Source of the DNA: Tenacibaculum dicentrarchi
Lineage (GTDB): Bacteria; Bacteroidota; Bacteroidia; Flavobacteriales; Flavobacteriaceae
DNA: 64,000 bases
Assembly: GCF_964036635.1 (NCBI RefSeq)
Contig: NZ_OZ038524.1
Span: 2,547,001 to 2,611,000 of the forward strand
Direction of reading: 5' to 3'
Both the position numbers and the translations under genes were made by a program. Shown piece after piece: positions 26,224 to 34,104 of the stretch; the stretch's first letter is position 1; each line of letters opens with the position of its first letter. A model generated the notes under the pieces. The model saw nothing but the letters and a program-made list of their open reading frames with translations. It ran no database searches and was not told the origin of the DNA.

Positions 26224-27243
26224 ATGTTAGACAAAGTAAAAGAATTGATTGGTGATGTAAATGTTTTTCAAGCAACTTCAAAACAAGAAGTAGAAGATTT
26301 CAGAATAAAATACTTAGGAAGTAAGGGGTTATTGAAAGATTTATTTGCTGAATTTAAAAATGTTGATCCAGCAATGCGTAAAGATTTTGGGCAGGCATTA
26401 AACACTTTAAAAAAATCTGCAGAACAAAAAGTTGCCGAATTAAATGATAATTTAGATAGCACTTTTGAGCATAAAAGTTTTTATGGCGATTTAACCCGTC
26501 CGTCAGAACCGATTAACTTAGGTTCTCGTCATCCAATTTCATTGGTGAAAAATCAGATTATTGAGGTTTTTAACAGAATTGGATTTACCGTTTCTGAAGG
26601 GCCAGAAATTGAAGATGATTGGCATAACTTTACTGCATTAAACTTGCCTGAATACCACCCAGCACGCGATATGCAGGATACTTTTTTTATCGACAAAAAT
26701 CCTGATACCTTATTAAGAACACATACTTCATCGGTACAAGTTCGATATATGGAAAATAACACGCCTCCTATTAGAACTATTTCGCCAGGTCGTGTTTTTA
26801 GAAATGAAGATATTTCTGCCAGAGCACACTGTATTTTTCATCAAGTAGAAGGTTTGTATATTGATACTGATGTATCTTTTGCCGATTTAAAGCAAACTTT
26901 ATTATACTTTACCAAAGAGATGTTTGGGAAGTCTAAAATCCGTTTAAGACCTTCTTATTTCCCATTTACAGAGCCAAGTGCCGAAGTAGATATTTACTGG
27001 GGATTAGAAACTGAAACCGATTACAGAATTACAAAAGGAACAGGTTGGTTAGAAATTATGGGCTGCGGAATGGTAGATCCTAATGTATTGAAAAACGCTA
27101 ATATTGATCCTACTAAATATTCTGGATACGCTTTCGGAATGGGAATTGAACGTATCGCAATGTTATTATATCAAATTCCTGATATTAGAATGTTTTACGA
27201 AAACGACAAACGTTTCTTAGAGCAATTTAAATCAGTTATATAA
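26224..27243 (+). CDS. pheS: phenylalanine--tRNA ligase, alpha subunit
   Basis: Class II aminoacyl-tRNA synthetase subunit that activates Phe and charges tRNA-Phe together with PheT. The N-terminal coiled-coil arm (residues 1-90) is followed by the catalytic domain: GFTVSEGPEIEDDWHNFTALN, HTSSVQVRYM, ISPGRVFRNEDISARAHCIFHQVEG (motif 2) and GYAFGMGIERIAMLLY (motif 3). Length 339 is normal. pheT is not adjacent, which is common in Bacteroidota. A terminator follows. Confidence 0.97.
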   Translation: MLDKVKELIGDVNVFQATSKQEVEDFRIKYLGSKGLLKDLFAEFKNVDPAMRKDFGQALNTLKKSAEQKVAELNDNLDSTFEHKSFYGDLTRPSEPINLGSRHPISLVKNQIIEVFNRIGFTVSEGPEIEDDWHNFTALNLPEYHPARDMQDTFFIDKNPDTLLRTHTSSVQVRYMENNTPPIRTISPGRVFRNEDISARAHCIFHQVEGLYIDTDVSFADLKQTLLYFTKEMFGKSKIRLRPSYFPFTEPSAEVDIYWGLETETDYRITKGTGWLEIMGCGMVDPNVLKNANIDPTKYSGYAFGMGIERIAMLLYQIPDIRMFYENDKRFLEQFKSVI

Positions 27244-27264
27244 ATAAAAGTTACTATTAAATAC

Positions 27265-27308
27265 AAAAAGTTGAAAAGTAAAGAATCAATTCTGCTTTTC
27301 AACTTTTT
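27265..27308 (+). terminator. terminator after pheS
   Basis: A 14-base-pair stem, AAAAAGTTGAAAAG with CTTTTCAACTTTTT, around a 16-base loop, ending in T's. It may be only partly effective, as the following small gene shows no clear -7 box of its own. Confidence 0.7.
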
Positions 27309-27326
27309 GCTTTTAACACCTATTAC

Positions 27327-27722
27327 ATGAGAAAAGACATAAAAATACCAGGAGTTACTGATGTAGAAATTGCCATCACTTTAGAAAAAAATCCACAGGA
27401 TAATTTAGAACAATGGAGCGTTTATATTATCAACAAAAAAGACGTAGATTTAGAAATGGTTGTTATTGTATCACAAGGATTTTCTGAAACTAAAAAAACC
27501 TCTTTATTCCGAAGAAAAATAGATCTTTTAAAAGCGAAATCATTTTCTAAATTTGAAATAATGCAACCAGAATTATTTGCTTTAGACAATCAATTTCAGG
27601 TTACTTTTTTCGAAAATAATATTTTACACGATAAAACATTTATCTTTCAAGAAGGAACAATTCAAAAAGGGTTTTTCAGACATATCGACCTTTTAAATAA
27701 AGAAGGCGTAGTTTGTAAATAA
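27327..27722 (+). CDS. conserved Flavobacteriaceae protein next to pheS, function unknown
   Basis: A 131-residue soluble protein with no signal peptide. The sequence has repeated short strands (DVEIAITLEKNPQ, WSVYIINKKDVDLEMVVIVSQGFSE, FQVTFFENNILHDKTFIF), suggesting an all-beta fold. Homologues next to pheS in flavobacteria are often labelled phenylalanyl-tRNA synthetase subunit alpha, but nothing here resembles PheS; the label appears to come from position alone. It lies 83 bases after pheS, beyond a hairpin, and may be reached by read-through. A terminator follows it. Confidence 0.75.
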   Translation: MRKDIKIPGVTDVEIAITLEKNPQDNLEQWSVYIINKKDVDLEMVVIVSQGFSETKKTSLFRRKIDLLKAKSFSKFEIMQPELFALDNQFQVTFFENNILHDKTFIFQEGTIQKGFFRHIDLLNKEGVVCK

Positions 27723-27776
27723 TTTCATTTTCAAATAGCTTTTTTTTGATACTTAATTCAACGAAAATACCTAAAC

Positions 27777-27813
27777 GTGGCTTGTAACATTATTACAAGC
27801 CACTTTTTTTTTT
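27777..27813 (+). terminator. terminator before the repeat copy at 27814
   Basis: A perfect 11-base-pair stem, GTGGCTTGTAA with TTACAAGCCAC, a CATTA loop, then ten T's. It abuts the structured repeat. Confidence 0.88.
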
Positions 27814-27900
27814 GAAGCAATTTCCTGCTTTCCGCACTCGCTTTTTTTTGAAGAAAAATCAAAAAAAGAGCTCAAACAAATGCTTCAATCAGGGCTAGGC
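27814..27900 (-). repeat. 86-nt structured intergenic repeat, copy B
   Basis: 86 bases aligned with copy C (51583-51668) show four differences. Blocks, read on the minus strand: TAGCCCTGATTGAAGC, TTTGAGCTC, a hairpin with an A/T-rich stem, GCGAGTGCGGAAAGC, GGGAAATTGCTTC-like end. CCTG (27824-27827) can pair with CAGG (27890-27893), and GAAGC (27814-27818) with GCTTC. It could be a small structured RNA; I recall similar sequences scattered in flavobacterial genomes and suspect, without proof, the Flavo-1 RNA class. Confidence 0.7.
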
Positions 27901-27934
27901 ATTGTTACTAATTTTGATTATTTATATTTGAAAA

Positions 27935-28282
27935 TTATACTTTTTCGCTTAAAGTTTCATTTTCAAAAGAAAGTCCTTCGAAACCTGTTTTGATAAAATT
28001 TCTAATATTCTGATGGTCGGTTGCTGTTGGATTTTCTAAAACATCAATAAAATAATATTGTGCAAAACAAGCCAAGGTTTCTTCTTTGGTTAATTGCTGT
28101 TTAATAGCAAATGAAAGTACTTTACACGAACCTAAATTTTGGGTGCTAGTATTTTGTAAATCGCCATTTTTAAATGCCGATGGCGTAAAATTATAGTTAT
28201 CTTCAATAATATTAATTGTTTCAGAAAAATCTAATTCTTTAGGCGTATTTTTTAGTTTGTTTTTAAATTCTTGTAAGGTCAT
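27935..28282 (-). CDS. HopJ type III effector family protein
   Basis: A 115-residue acidic protein matching the HopJ family (PF08888) along its length: TINIIEDNYNFTPSAFKNGDLQNTSTQNLGSCKVLSFA, then CFAQYYFIDVLENPTATDHQNIRNF. The family name comes from Pseudomonas type III secretion screens, but it is widespread in free-living bacteria and algae without such systems; no secretion signal or type III genes are present here, so an effector role is not supported. Function unknown. Monocistronic, reading toward repeat copy B. Confidence 0.85.
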   Translation of the reverse strand: MTLQEFKNKLKNTPKELDFSETINIIEDNYNFTPSAFKNGDLQNTSTQNLGSCKVLSFAIKQQLTKEETLACFAQYYFIDVLENPTATDHQNIRNFIKTGFEGLSFENETLSEKV

Positions 28283-28370
28283 AAGTATATATTTTAATTA
28301 TTATTTTGATAAAATAGCACTACAAAAAAACAATTTCAAAGGATAAAAAACTAAATAAAAACTAGATTCT

Positions 28371-28400
28371 CGTCATACTGAATTTAGTTCAGTATCGCAT
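28371..28400. repeat. single arm of the GTCATxCTGAATTTA repeat
   Basis: CGTCATACTGAATTTAGTTC followed by AGTATCGCAT resembles the left arm at 16162-16191 and is preceded by the same AAATAAAAAC bases. It is itself a short palindrome (ATACTGAA/TTCAGTAT). The second arm of the element is missing. Confidence 0.6.
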
Positions 28401-28413
28401 CAATAGAAAAAAA

Positions 28414-28445
28414 GTAAAGTTTTAATTTAATAATGTAAAGTTTTA
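28414..28445 (+). promoter_or_regulatory. two direct repeats spaced 21 bases apart, possible operator
   Basis: GTAAAGTTTTA occurs at 28414-28424 and again at 28435-28445, exactly two helical turns apart, ending two bases before the -7 box of the membrane-protein/XRE operon. The position would allow a dimeric repressor to block the promoter. Autoregulation by the XRE protein is inference. Confidence 0.5.
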
Positions 28446-28447
28446 TT

Positions 28448-28455
28448 TACATTTG
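28448..28455 (+). promoter_or_regulatory. -7 promoter box of the membrane protein/XRE pair
   Basis: TACATTTG matches TAnnTTTG, 11 bases before the ATG at 28467, giving a very short leader. Confidence 0.65.
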
Positions 28456-28466
28456 ATAAAAAAAAA

Positions 28467-28889
28467 ATGAACACGCAAATTTTACCTAATTGGTGTAAAA
28501 AAATAGGTTTAACCGTTTTTGTAATCGGTTCTTTTATAGAAGGAAGAGACAATTTTATAGAAGGATTTACAGGAAAACCATATCAATCTCTTCAAAATAC
28601 AGGAGTATTTACCTTTCGAGAGTATTTTGGCGATAATTTGATTCATTTATTTGGAATGTTCTCTTTAATTGGGATGATTATTTATATAGTATCCAAAGAA
28701 AAAATAGAAGATGACTATATCAATAAACTAAGGTTAGAATCTTATCAGATAACAGCATTAATTGTATTATCGGCATCCCTGTTACTTTATTGTATTTCTA
28801 ATAATTTCACTGTTAATATAGACAGTTTTATTAGCGTTTACTCATGGATTTATTTACTCATTTTTGGGATTAAAAAAAGACAATTTTAA
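28467..28889 (+). CDS. small membrane protein paired with an XRE regulator
   Basis: A 140-residue protein with three or four hydrophobic helices (about residues 12-28, 63-80, 93-110 and 118-134). The middle contains KEKIEDDYINKLRLESYQI, a charged segment like that of other small membrane proteins encoded beside YozG-like regulators. I do not recognise a named family. Its stop lies one base before the regulator's ATG, so the two are one operon with one promoter. Confidence 0.75.
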   Translation: MNTQILPNWCKKIGLTVFVIGSFIEGRDNFIEGFTGKPYQSLQNTGVFTFREYFGDNLIHLFGMFSLIGMIIYIVSKEKIEDDYINKLRLESYQITALIVLSASLLLYCISNNFTVNIDSFISVYSWIYLLIFGIKKRQF

Positions 28890-28890
28890 C

Positions 28891-29085
28891 ATGAAAAACT
28901 TACTAAAAGTAGAACGTGCAAGGCATAATTTAACCCAAGGTGCTTTGGCTGAAAAATTAGGGGTTTCAAGGCAAACTATTTACGCAATTGAAGCCCAAAA
29001 ATTTAATCCGTCAGTAACATTGGCAATTAAAATGGCACGCTTATTTAATGTTACCGTAGAATATTTATTTGATATTGATCAGTAA
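28891..29085 (+). CDS. small XRE-family (HTH_3) transcriptional regulator
   Basis: A 64-residue Cro/CI-type DNA-binding protein: VERARHNLTQGALAEKLGVSRQTIYAIEAQKFNPSVTLAIKMARLF is a complete five-helix HTH_3 domain, with the recognition helix at SRQTIYAIE. The ending VTVEYLFDIDQ is that of the YozG-like group. The ATG at 28891 is used because the upstream frame lies inside the membrane protein gene. It is probably an autoregulator; a direct repeat at the operon promoter is a candidate site. Confidence 0.9.
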   Translation: MKNLLKVERARHNLTQGALAEKLGVSRQTIYAIEAQKFNPSVTLAIKMARLFNVTVEYLFDIDQ

Positions 29086-29195
29086 AAAAAATACAATTAT
29101 GATACAAATTATTCTCATAATTATCATTTACCTTATAGAAAAATTGCTAATAATCTTAAGTTAAAAAACTTAGATAAAATATATTTATAATTGCG

Positions 29196-29203
29196 TAATT
29201 TTG
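29196..29203 (+). promoter_or_regulatory. -7 promoter box of aspS
   Basis: TAATTTTG matches TAnnTTTG, 19 bases before the aspS ATG. Confidence 0.7.
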
Positions 29204-29222
29204 CATATCTAAAATTCTAAAA

Positions 29223-30977
29223 ATGTACAGAACGCATACTTGTGGCGAATTAACTGCCTCGCATATTAATACGGAAGTAACCCTTGCTGGTTGGGTACAA
29301 AAATCACGTGATAAAGGTTTTATGATTTGGGTCGATTTACGCGATCGTTACGGAATTACACAACTAATTTTTGACGAAGAACGTACTTCTAGTGATTTAA
29401 TGGAACAAGCAAAAACATTAGGTCGTGAATTTGTAATTCAAGTTACAGGTACTGTTATTGAAAGAGAATCTAAAAATAAAAACATCGCTACTGGTGAAGT
29501 TGAAGTATTGGTTTCTAAATTAGAAATTTTAAACCAAGCAAAAACACCGCCTTTTACTATTGAAGATGAAACAGATGGTGGTGAAGATATCAGAATGAAA
29601 TATCGTTATTTAGATATTCGTCGTAATCCTGTAAAAGATAGTTTGATTTTCCGTTCAAAAGTATCTATGGAAGTACGTAAATATTTAACAGATGAAGGAT
29701 TTATTGATGTTGAAACGCCTTATTTAATCAAGTCAACTCCTGAAGGAGCACGTGATTTCTTAGTGCCTTCTCGAATGAATGCAGGGCAATTTTATGCCTT
29801 ACCACAATCGCCTCAAACCTTCAAACAATTATTAATGGTTGGTGGAATGGATAAATACTTTCAAATTGTAAAGTGTTTTAGAGATGAAGATTTACGTGCC
29901 GACCGTCAGCCAGAATTTACACAAATTGACTGTGAAATGGCTTTTGTTGAGCAAGAAGATATTTTAAATATTTTTGAAGGATTAACACGTCATTTATTAA
30001 AGGAAATCAACAATGTTGAAGTTGATAAATTCCCTAGAATGTTATATGATGACGCAATGCGTTTATACGGAAATGATAAACCTGATATCCGTTTTGGAAT
30101 GGAATTTGGCGAATTAAACGAAGTAACACAACACAAAGATTTTGGCGTTTTTAATAGTGCTGAATTAGTGGTTGGTTTCGCTGTTCCTGGAGGAAATAAA
30201 TTCACAAGAAAAGAAATAGACAATATTATTAAGTGGGTAAAACGTCCTCAAGTTGGCGCTTTAGGAATGATTTATGCTCGTGTAAACGAAGATGGAACAT
30301 TCAAATCTTCTGTAGATAAATTCTACGATCAAGAAGATTTAGCGAAATGGGCAAAAATTACAGGCGCAAAAGCTGGTGATTTAGTCTGTGTTTTATCTGG
30401 AGATACAAATAAAGTAAGAGCTCAATTATCTGCTTTAAGAATGGAGTTAGCAGAACGCTTAGGTTTAAGAGACCCTAAAGTATTTGCTCCGTTATGGGTT
30501 ATTGATTTCCCATTATTAGAATTAGACGAAGAAACAGGGCATTATCACGCAATGCACCACCCGTTTACATCGCCAAAACCTGGGCAATTAGAATTGTTAG
30601 ATACAAATCCTGGAGCAGTTAAAGCAAACGCTTACGATTTAGTGTTAAACGGAAATGAAATCGGTGGAGGTTCTATCAGAATTCATGACAAAGAAACACA
30701 AGCAATCATGTTTAAACATTTAGGATTTACCGAAGATGAAGCAAAAGAGCAATTCGGTTTCTTAATGGATGCTTTTGAATATGGTGCACCACCACACGGA
30801 GGTTTGGCTTTCGGATTAGATAGATTGGTTGCTATTTTAGGCGGACAAGAAACAATTCGTGATTTTATCGCTTTCCCTAAAAACAACTCTGGGCGTGATG
30901 TAATGATTGATGCTCCTGCTGCTTTAAATGATGCACAATTATCAGAATTAAGCATTAAATTAAACTTGAAAGAATAA
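29223..30977 (+). CDS. aspS: aspartate--tRNA ligase
   Basis: Class II synthetase that charges tRNA-Asp. It shows the N-terminal anticodon-binding OB fold ([32 protein letters not shown]), motif 1 to 2 region [46 protein letters not shown] and [24 protein letters not shown], the bacterial GAD insertion (about residues 285-410), and motif 3 in [16 protein letters not shown]. Length 584 is normal for the bacterial type. Monocistronic with a terminator. Confidence 0.97.
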   Translation: MYRTHTCGELTASHINTEVTLAGWVQKSRDKGFMIWVDLRDRYGITQLIFDEERTSSDLMEQAKTLGREFVIQVTGTVIERESKNKNIATGEVEVLVSKLEILNQAKTPPFTIEDETDGGEDIRMKYRYLDIRRNPVKDSLIFRSKVSMEVRKYLTDEGFIDVETPYLIKSTPEGARDFLVPSRMNAGQFYALPQSPQTFKQLLMVGGMDKYFQIVKCFRDEDLRADRQPEFTQIDCEMAFVEQEDILNIFEGLTRHLLKEINNVEVDKFPRMLYDDAMRLYGNDKPDIRFGMEFGELNEVTQHKDFGVFNSAELVVGFAVPGGNKFTRKEIDNIIKWVKRPQVGALGMIYARVNEDGTFKSSVDKFYDQEDLAKWAKITGAKAGDLVCVLSGDTNKVRAQLSALRMELAERLGLRDPKVFAPLWVIDFPLLELDEETGHYHAMHHPFTSPKPGQLELLDTNPGAVKANAYDLVLNGNEIGGGSIRIHDKETQAIMFKHLGFTEDEAKEQFGFLMDAFEYGAPPHGGLAFGLDRLVAILGGQETIRDFIAFPKNNSGRDVMIDAPAALNDAQLSELSIKLNLKE

Positions 30978-31007
30978 TACTGAGTAATCTATTTTTTAAA
31001 ATATTAT

Positions 31008-31039
31008 AAAATCTCGTGCTTTTAGTGCGGGATTTTTTT
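31008..31039 (+). terminator. terminator after aspS
   Basis: A 12-pair stem with several G-U pairs (AAAATCTCGTGC with GTGCGGGATTTT), a TTTTA loop and a run of T's. The wobble pairs favour action in RNA of the plus strand. Confidence 0.75.
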
Positions 31040-31152
31040 GTTGTTGGGATTGGGCTAATATTATTTATCTAACTTAATCGAAATTAACATTTTAAAATCA
31101 ATAAAATTTATTTAGATTAATTATATTCGTATTTAAAATAAGATAAAAAAAT

Positions 31153-31410
31153 ATGGAAAAAATTGAAAATGTATTAGAGAAACAAAACAAATTCTGGGTA
31201 TTTATTGTTGGTATCGTTTTAATTATTGGAGGAATATATTTCTTTTTTGATATGAAAACCACAGAAGAAGCTGGATTACCCGTAAGAATGAAAAAAATAT
31301 TTCAAATAGTCTATGATTTTGGTGGGAAATACGCAATTCTTGCAATTTTTGAAGGCTTAGGGCTTTTTGCATTAATTTCAGGAATACAACAATTAAGAAA
31401 TAAATTATAA
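31153..31410 (+). CDS. small membrane protein, unknown
   Basis: An 85-residue protein with two hydrophobic helices (FWVFIVGIVLIIGGIYFFF, about 14-32, and YAILAIFEGLGLFALISGI, about 59-77) separated by a charged loop containing MKTTEEAGLPVRMKKIF. No family is recognised. It ends four bases before the DUF1266 gene, in the same direction, so the two may act together at the membrane. Confidence 0.65.
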   Translation: MEKIENVLEKQNKFWVFIVGIVLIIGGIYFFFDMKTTEEAGLPVRMKKIFQIVYDFGGKYAILAIFEGLGLFALISGIQQLRNKL

Positions 31411-31414
31411 TAAT

Positions 31415-32134
31415 ATGAATCAAAATACATACTACATAATAGGAGGAATTGCAATCATTTTTACCATATATATAATTTTTGTAATTACTTACGCTAGTAA
31501 AAGAAAGAAAAAACAATTAGAAAAATTTAATAATCTTAAACCTTTAAACAAAAACGAAAAAAATGCCTTAGTCTTTGGAGCAATACTTTCTTACCACAGA
31601 GGTGAAGATATCTTAGAAATTAAACCTAAAGATTCAATTGACACCTATAAAAACGGATTAAGAGACTCTTGGGAAATATCAACTAAAGAAGAAGCTATTC
31701 AAACAATTAGTACTTTAATTTCACTTGAAAGAAGTCAAGAATTTGATAAATATCTATCAAATCCTTCGGAAGATTTAACCAAGATAGCAAAGAAAATAGC
31801 AAAAGGCTTAAAATTAGAACTAGGAGAAATACAGCAAGTAAAATCAACTTTTTCTTGGGATATTTGTAGAGCAGTATCCTTAGCAAAATGGTGTTTTTGG
31901 TGTGATTATTTAACAGAAGAAGAATGTTGGGGCTTTATTAATCAAGCAGTTAATACAGCACAAAATTTAGGTTCAAATTGGAAAGATTATACCATTTCAT
32001 TTTTATTAGGAAGAACAATGCAAGGTTTTGATTTAGACGATGTAATTATAGAATCTGAACAGCTTTTAAGTGGTAAAAATTTACTTGGAGAAAAAGAATT
32101 TTTAACTGTTTATTCAAGATTTCCGTACAAATAA
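31415..32134 (+). CDS. DUF1266 domain protein with N-terminal membrane anchor
   Basis: A 239-residue protein. One transmembrane helix lies at residues 6-26 (IIGGIAIIFTIYIIFVITYA), followed by a basic patch and then a cytosolic domain. The segment WDICRAVSLAKWCFWCDYLTEEECWGFINQAVNTAQNLGSNWKDYTISFLLGR (about residues 150-202) is characteristic of DUF1266. The family occurs in scattered bacteria, often as a lone gene, and its role is unknown. It follows the small membrane protein gene closely. Confidence 0.82.
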   Translation: MNQNTYYIIGGIAIIFTIYIIFVITYASKRKKKQLEKFNNLKPLNKNEKNALVFGAILSYHRGEDILEIKPKDSIDTYKNGLRDSWEISTKEEAIQTISTLISLERSQEFDKYLSNPSEDLTKIAKKIAKGLKLELGEIQQVKSTFSWDICRAVSLAKWCFWCDYLTEEECWGFINQAVNTAQNLGSNWKDYTISFLLGRTMQGFDLDDVIIESEQLLSGKNLLGEKEFLTVYSRFPYK

Positions 32135-32193
32135 TAACAACTTATAGCATTAAAAATTATTGTGAAATACCTTATAATTAAATCGATTATAAC

Positions 32194-32388
32194 ATGACTA
32201 AAAGAAAGCTATCATTAGTAATGACTATATTGGCTATGTTTTTAACTATTTTAAATTTTGACTTTGCTACTTTCAATATTGAATCAAAAAGCACTTGGAT
32301 TTTTATAAGCGCTTCAATACTTCTTATTGCATCGGTAGTATTACTATTTATCAATAAAACTATAAAAATTGAAGAAAAAACCAAATAA
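32194..32388 (+). CDS. small two-helix membrane protein, unknown
   Basis: A 64-residue frame with an ATG start, two hydrophobic helices (LSLVMTILAMFLTILNF and WIFISASILLIASVVLLFI) and a charged tail. A mirror frame of about the same size exists on the minus strand, but the plus frame has a typical small-membrane-protein layout and continues the direction of the preceding genes. No clear promoter box is present. The assignment rests on sequence character only. Confidence 0.5.
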   Translation: MTKRKLSLVMTILAMFLTILNFDFATFNIESKSTWIFISASILLIASVVLLFINKTIKIEEKTK

Positions 32389-32503
32389 ATTAGGTGCGAA
32401 AAAAAGTGTAAAATTTACTTTAACAATCGTTGTTGTACTATTTTTGATAGAAATAAGTTATTCTTTTTTTAAAGGAACTTTTTTTCCCTTTATTTTAAAC
32501 TAA
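32369..32503 (+). CDS. possible 44-residue membrane peptide with TTG start
   Basis: A short frame overlapping the end of the preceding one by 20 bases: a basic head (KKKPNKLGAKKSVK), one hydrophobic helix (FTLTIVVVLFLIEISYSFF) and the end KGTFFPFILN. The positive-inside head plus helix looks like a genuine single-pass peptide, but the TTG start has no visible ribosome-binding support, and it may be a decayed gene end. Confidence 0.3.
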   Translation: MKKKPNKLGAKKSVKFTLTIVVVLFLIEISYSFFKGTFFPFILN

Positions 32504-32609
32504 AAGCTGTTTATTAAATACACAAAAACGTGTTTAGAAGTTAAAAAAGATAGTCCGTTCGAACTTTTTTTTCCTGCTAATTATTTTTAATTAAAGATAT
32601 ATAAAATTA

Positions 32610-32645
32610 AAATCCCTTTTAAAAACATATTTTTAAAAGGGATTT
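32610..32645. terminator. bidirectional terminator between the small membrane genes and the lipoprotein gene
   Basis: A 16-base-pair stem: AAATCCCTTTTAAAAA and TTTTTAAAAGGGATTT around a CATA loop, between convergent genes. Confidence 0.8.
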
Positions 32646-32676
32646 CAGTTCAGTTTAGATACTTTTTTTTAAAGAA

Positions 32677-33450
32677 CTATTTTAAAACAACCGCCTTTTC
32701 GATAAGAACATCAAAAACATAGCCTGCTCCGAAATCTTTATTCAAAATAACAGTTCCTTTTAGCGTAATAATATCGCCAATTTTTACGATTTCATCGCTA
32801 GTTACGGTAATATCATATTGCCCGTTCCCTGTTGTTCCGTCTTGTAAATGGATGAAATTAACACCCATAATTCCATTATTTACCTTTACAGCTTTCCCTT
32901 TAATAATAACCTGTTTATTTTGATACGCTTTTGGGTTTTCAAAAAGATCGGCAACTCGTATTCCGTTGCTTGCTTTTTCAATAATACCTACTTTCGATTT
33001 TGGTGTCGTATTCTTTTTTTTAACAGCATTTACCTTCTTATTAGTTTCTTTTTTAGGCTTGCTCCCTACTTCATTATTTTTTTCTCGAATCCCCTGTGCA
33101 AAAATAACACGGTCAAAAGTTCGTTTTAAAATTTTACTTTCAAAATTTCTCATTTCCATTCCTCCATCGTAATAATAAGTAGCACCTATTTTTACTTGTT
33201 TTCCTGGAACGGCAATCCAATATTGTTTCTCTTTTTCTGAAACTTTCAAGTAAACATAACCTCCTGCAGGTATTTTTTCAATTACAACCACTTTGTGTGT
33301 GTTTGAAGAGCTTGCTATTGTTTCATTGGTTTTTTCTACAGCAACTTTTTCTGTTGTAGATTCTTGATTTTTAGTTGTTACTTTTCCTGAATTTTTACAC
33401 CCTGTTAAAACACTTGTTATTACTAAAAAAATTACGGTAAAATACTTCAT
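32677..33450 (-). CDS. lipoprotein with C-terminal OB-fold-like domain
   Basis: A 257-residue envelope protein. A lipobox ends the signal peptide (VLTGC, Cys18), followed by a low-complexity Thr/Lys/Glu linker. Residues 50-115 form a beta-rich domain (VVVIEKIPAGGYVYLKVSEKEKQYWIAVPG), and after a second basic linker residues 165-257 (IRVADLFENPKAYQNKQVIIKGKAVKVNNGIMGVNFIHLQDGT) look like an OB-fold of the NrfJ-type. No catalytic residues are recognisable. It is transcribed alone and divergently from the gene at 33550. Confidence 0.75.
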   Translation of the reverse strand: MKYFTVIFLVITSVLTGCKNSGKVTTKNQESTTEKVAVEKTNETIASSSNTHKVVVIEKIPAGGYVYLKVSEKEKQYWIAVPGKQVKIGATYYYDGGMEMRNFESKILKRTFDRVIFAQGIREKNNEVGSKPKKETNKKVNAVKKKNTTPKSKVGIIEKASNGIRVADLFENPKAYQNKQVIIKGKAVKVNNGIMGVNFIHLQDGTTGNGQYDITVTSDEIVKIGDIITLKGTVILNKDFGAGYVFDVLIEKAVVLK

Positions 33451-33537
33451 TATTCTTGTTTTGTTTTAAGGTTAAAATTACAGCTTTTTACTAAAATTAA
33501 GCGTATTTTATGCTAATTTTACTAAGAGATTTTTTAG

Positions 33538-33545
33538 TACTTTTA
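33538..33545 (+). promoter_or_regulatory. probable -7 box four bases before the ATG at 33550
   Basis: TACTTTTA differs from TAnnTTTG at the last base. TCCT then ATG follow, repeating the four-base spacing seen at pabB and panD. Confidence 0.45.
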
Positions 33546-33549
33546 TCCT

Positions 33550-34104
33550 ATGAAAAAAAAGAAAATTATAAAAATTACTATCATCATTATTACAACGCTA
33601 TTTGTGATGATTGCTGGAGTACTACTCTACGGATATTGCTATTTTAAAGAGGCCTACAATACCGAAAACAAACCCTATAAAAACTACATTGGTTATATCG
33701 ATCAAAACAAAGCTTTACTTAATAATAAATATCAATTATGTAATGATGGTGATATTTACAACACTTATAGCGGAGCTAGTTTAAAAGCCTATAAAGGCTC
33801 TAAAAAACAGTTTAGAGATGCTTTAAATGCCAATTTTAACACTAATAATTATACTGATTCAGGTTATTTAAATTTTCGATTTTTAGTGAATTGTGAAGGA
33901 AATGCAGGTTGGTTTGAAACTATTCAAATGGATTTAGACTTAAAAGAAGCGACTTTAAATACAAATATGGTTAATGAGCTTTTTAAGTTTACCTCAAAAC
34001 CAGCTCGTTGGAATATTATTCCTTACAATAACGAACCTCAAAATTATTATATGTACGTATCTTATAGAATAGAAAATGGAAAAGTTACTCAAATTATCCC
34101 TTAG
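33550..34104 (+). CDS. membrane-anchored hypothetical protein
   Basis: A 184-residue protein with a basic N-terminus and one transmembrane helix (residues 8-29), the rest predicted periplasmic. The C-terminal region GYLNFRFLVNCEGNAGWFETIQMDLDLKEATLNTNMVNELFKFTSKPARWNIIPYN is reminiscent of the TonB C-terminal fold used by envelope proteins of Bacteroidota (xxFRFxVNxxG), but this is a weak resemblance. It has three Cys residues in the exported part. The following TPR lipoprotein gene overlaps its end by 29 bases. Confidence 0.7.
   Translation: MKKKKIIKITIIIITTLFVMIAGVLLYGYCYFKEAYNTENKPYKNYIGYIDQNKALLNNKYQLCNDGDIYNTYSGASLKAYKGSKKQFRDALNANFNTNNYTDSGYLNFRFLVNCEGNAGWFETIQMDLDLKEATLNTNMVNELFKFTSKPARWNIIPYNNEPQNYYMYVSYRIENGKVTQIIP

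Noticed and set aside
27935..28282. HopJ as a secreted virulence effector
   Set aside because: Only the family name suggests it; no secretion genes or signals are present, and the family is common in non-pathogens.
32187..32384. Minus-strand frame of 65 codons opposite the small membrane gene at 32194
   Set aside because: Mirror of a hydrophobic plus-strand frame; the plus frame has the better membrane-protein layout and shares direction with its neighbours.
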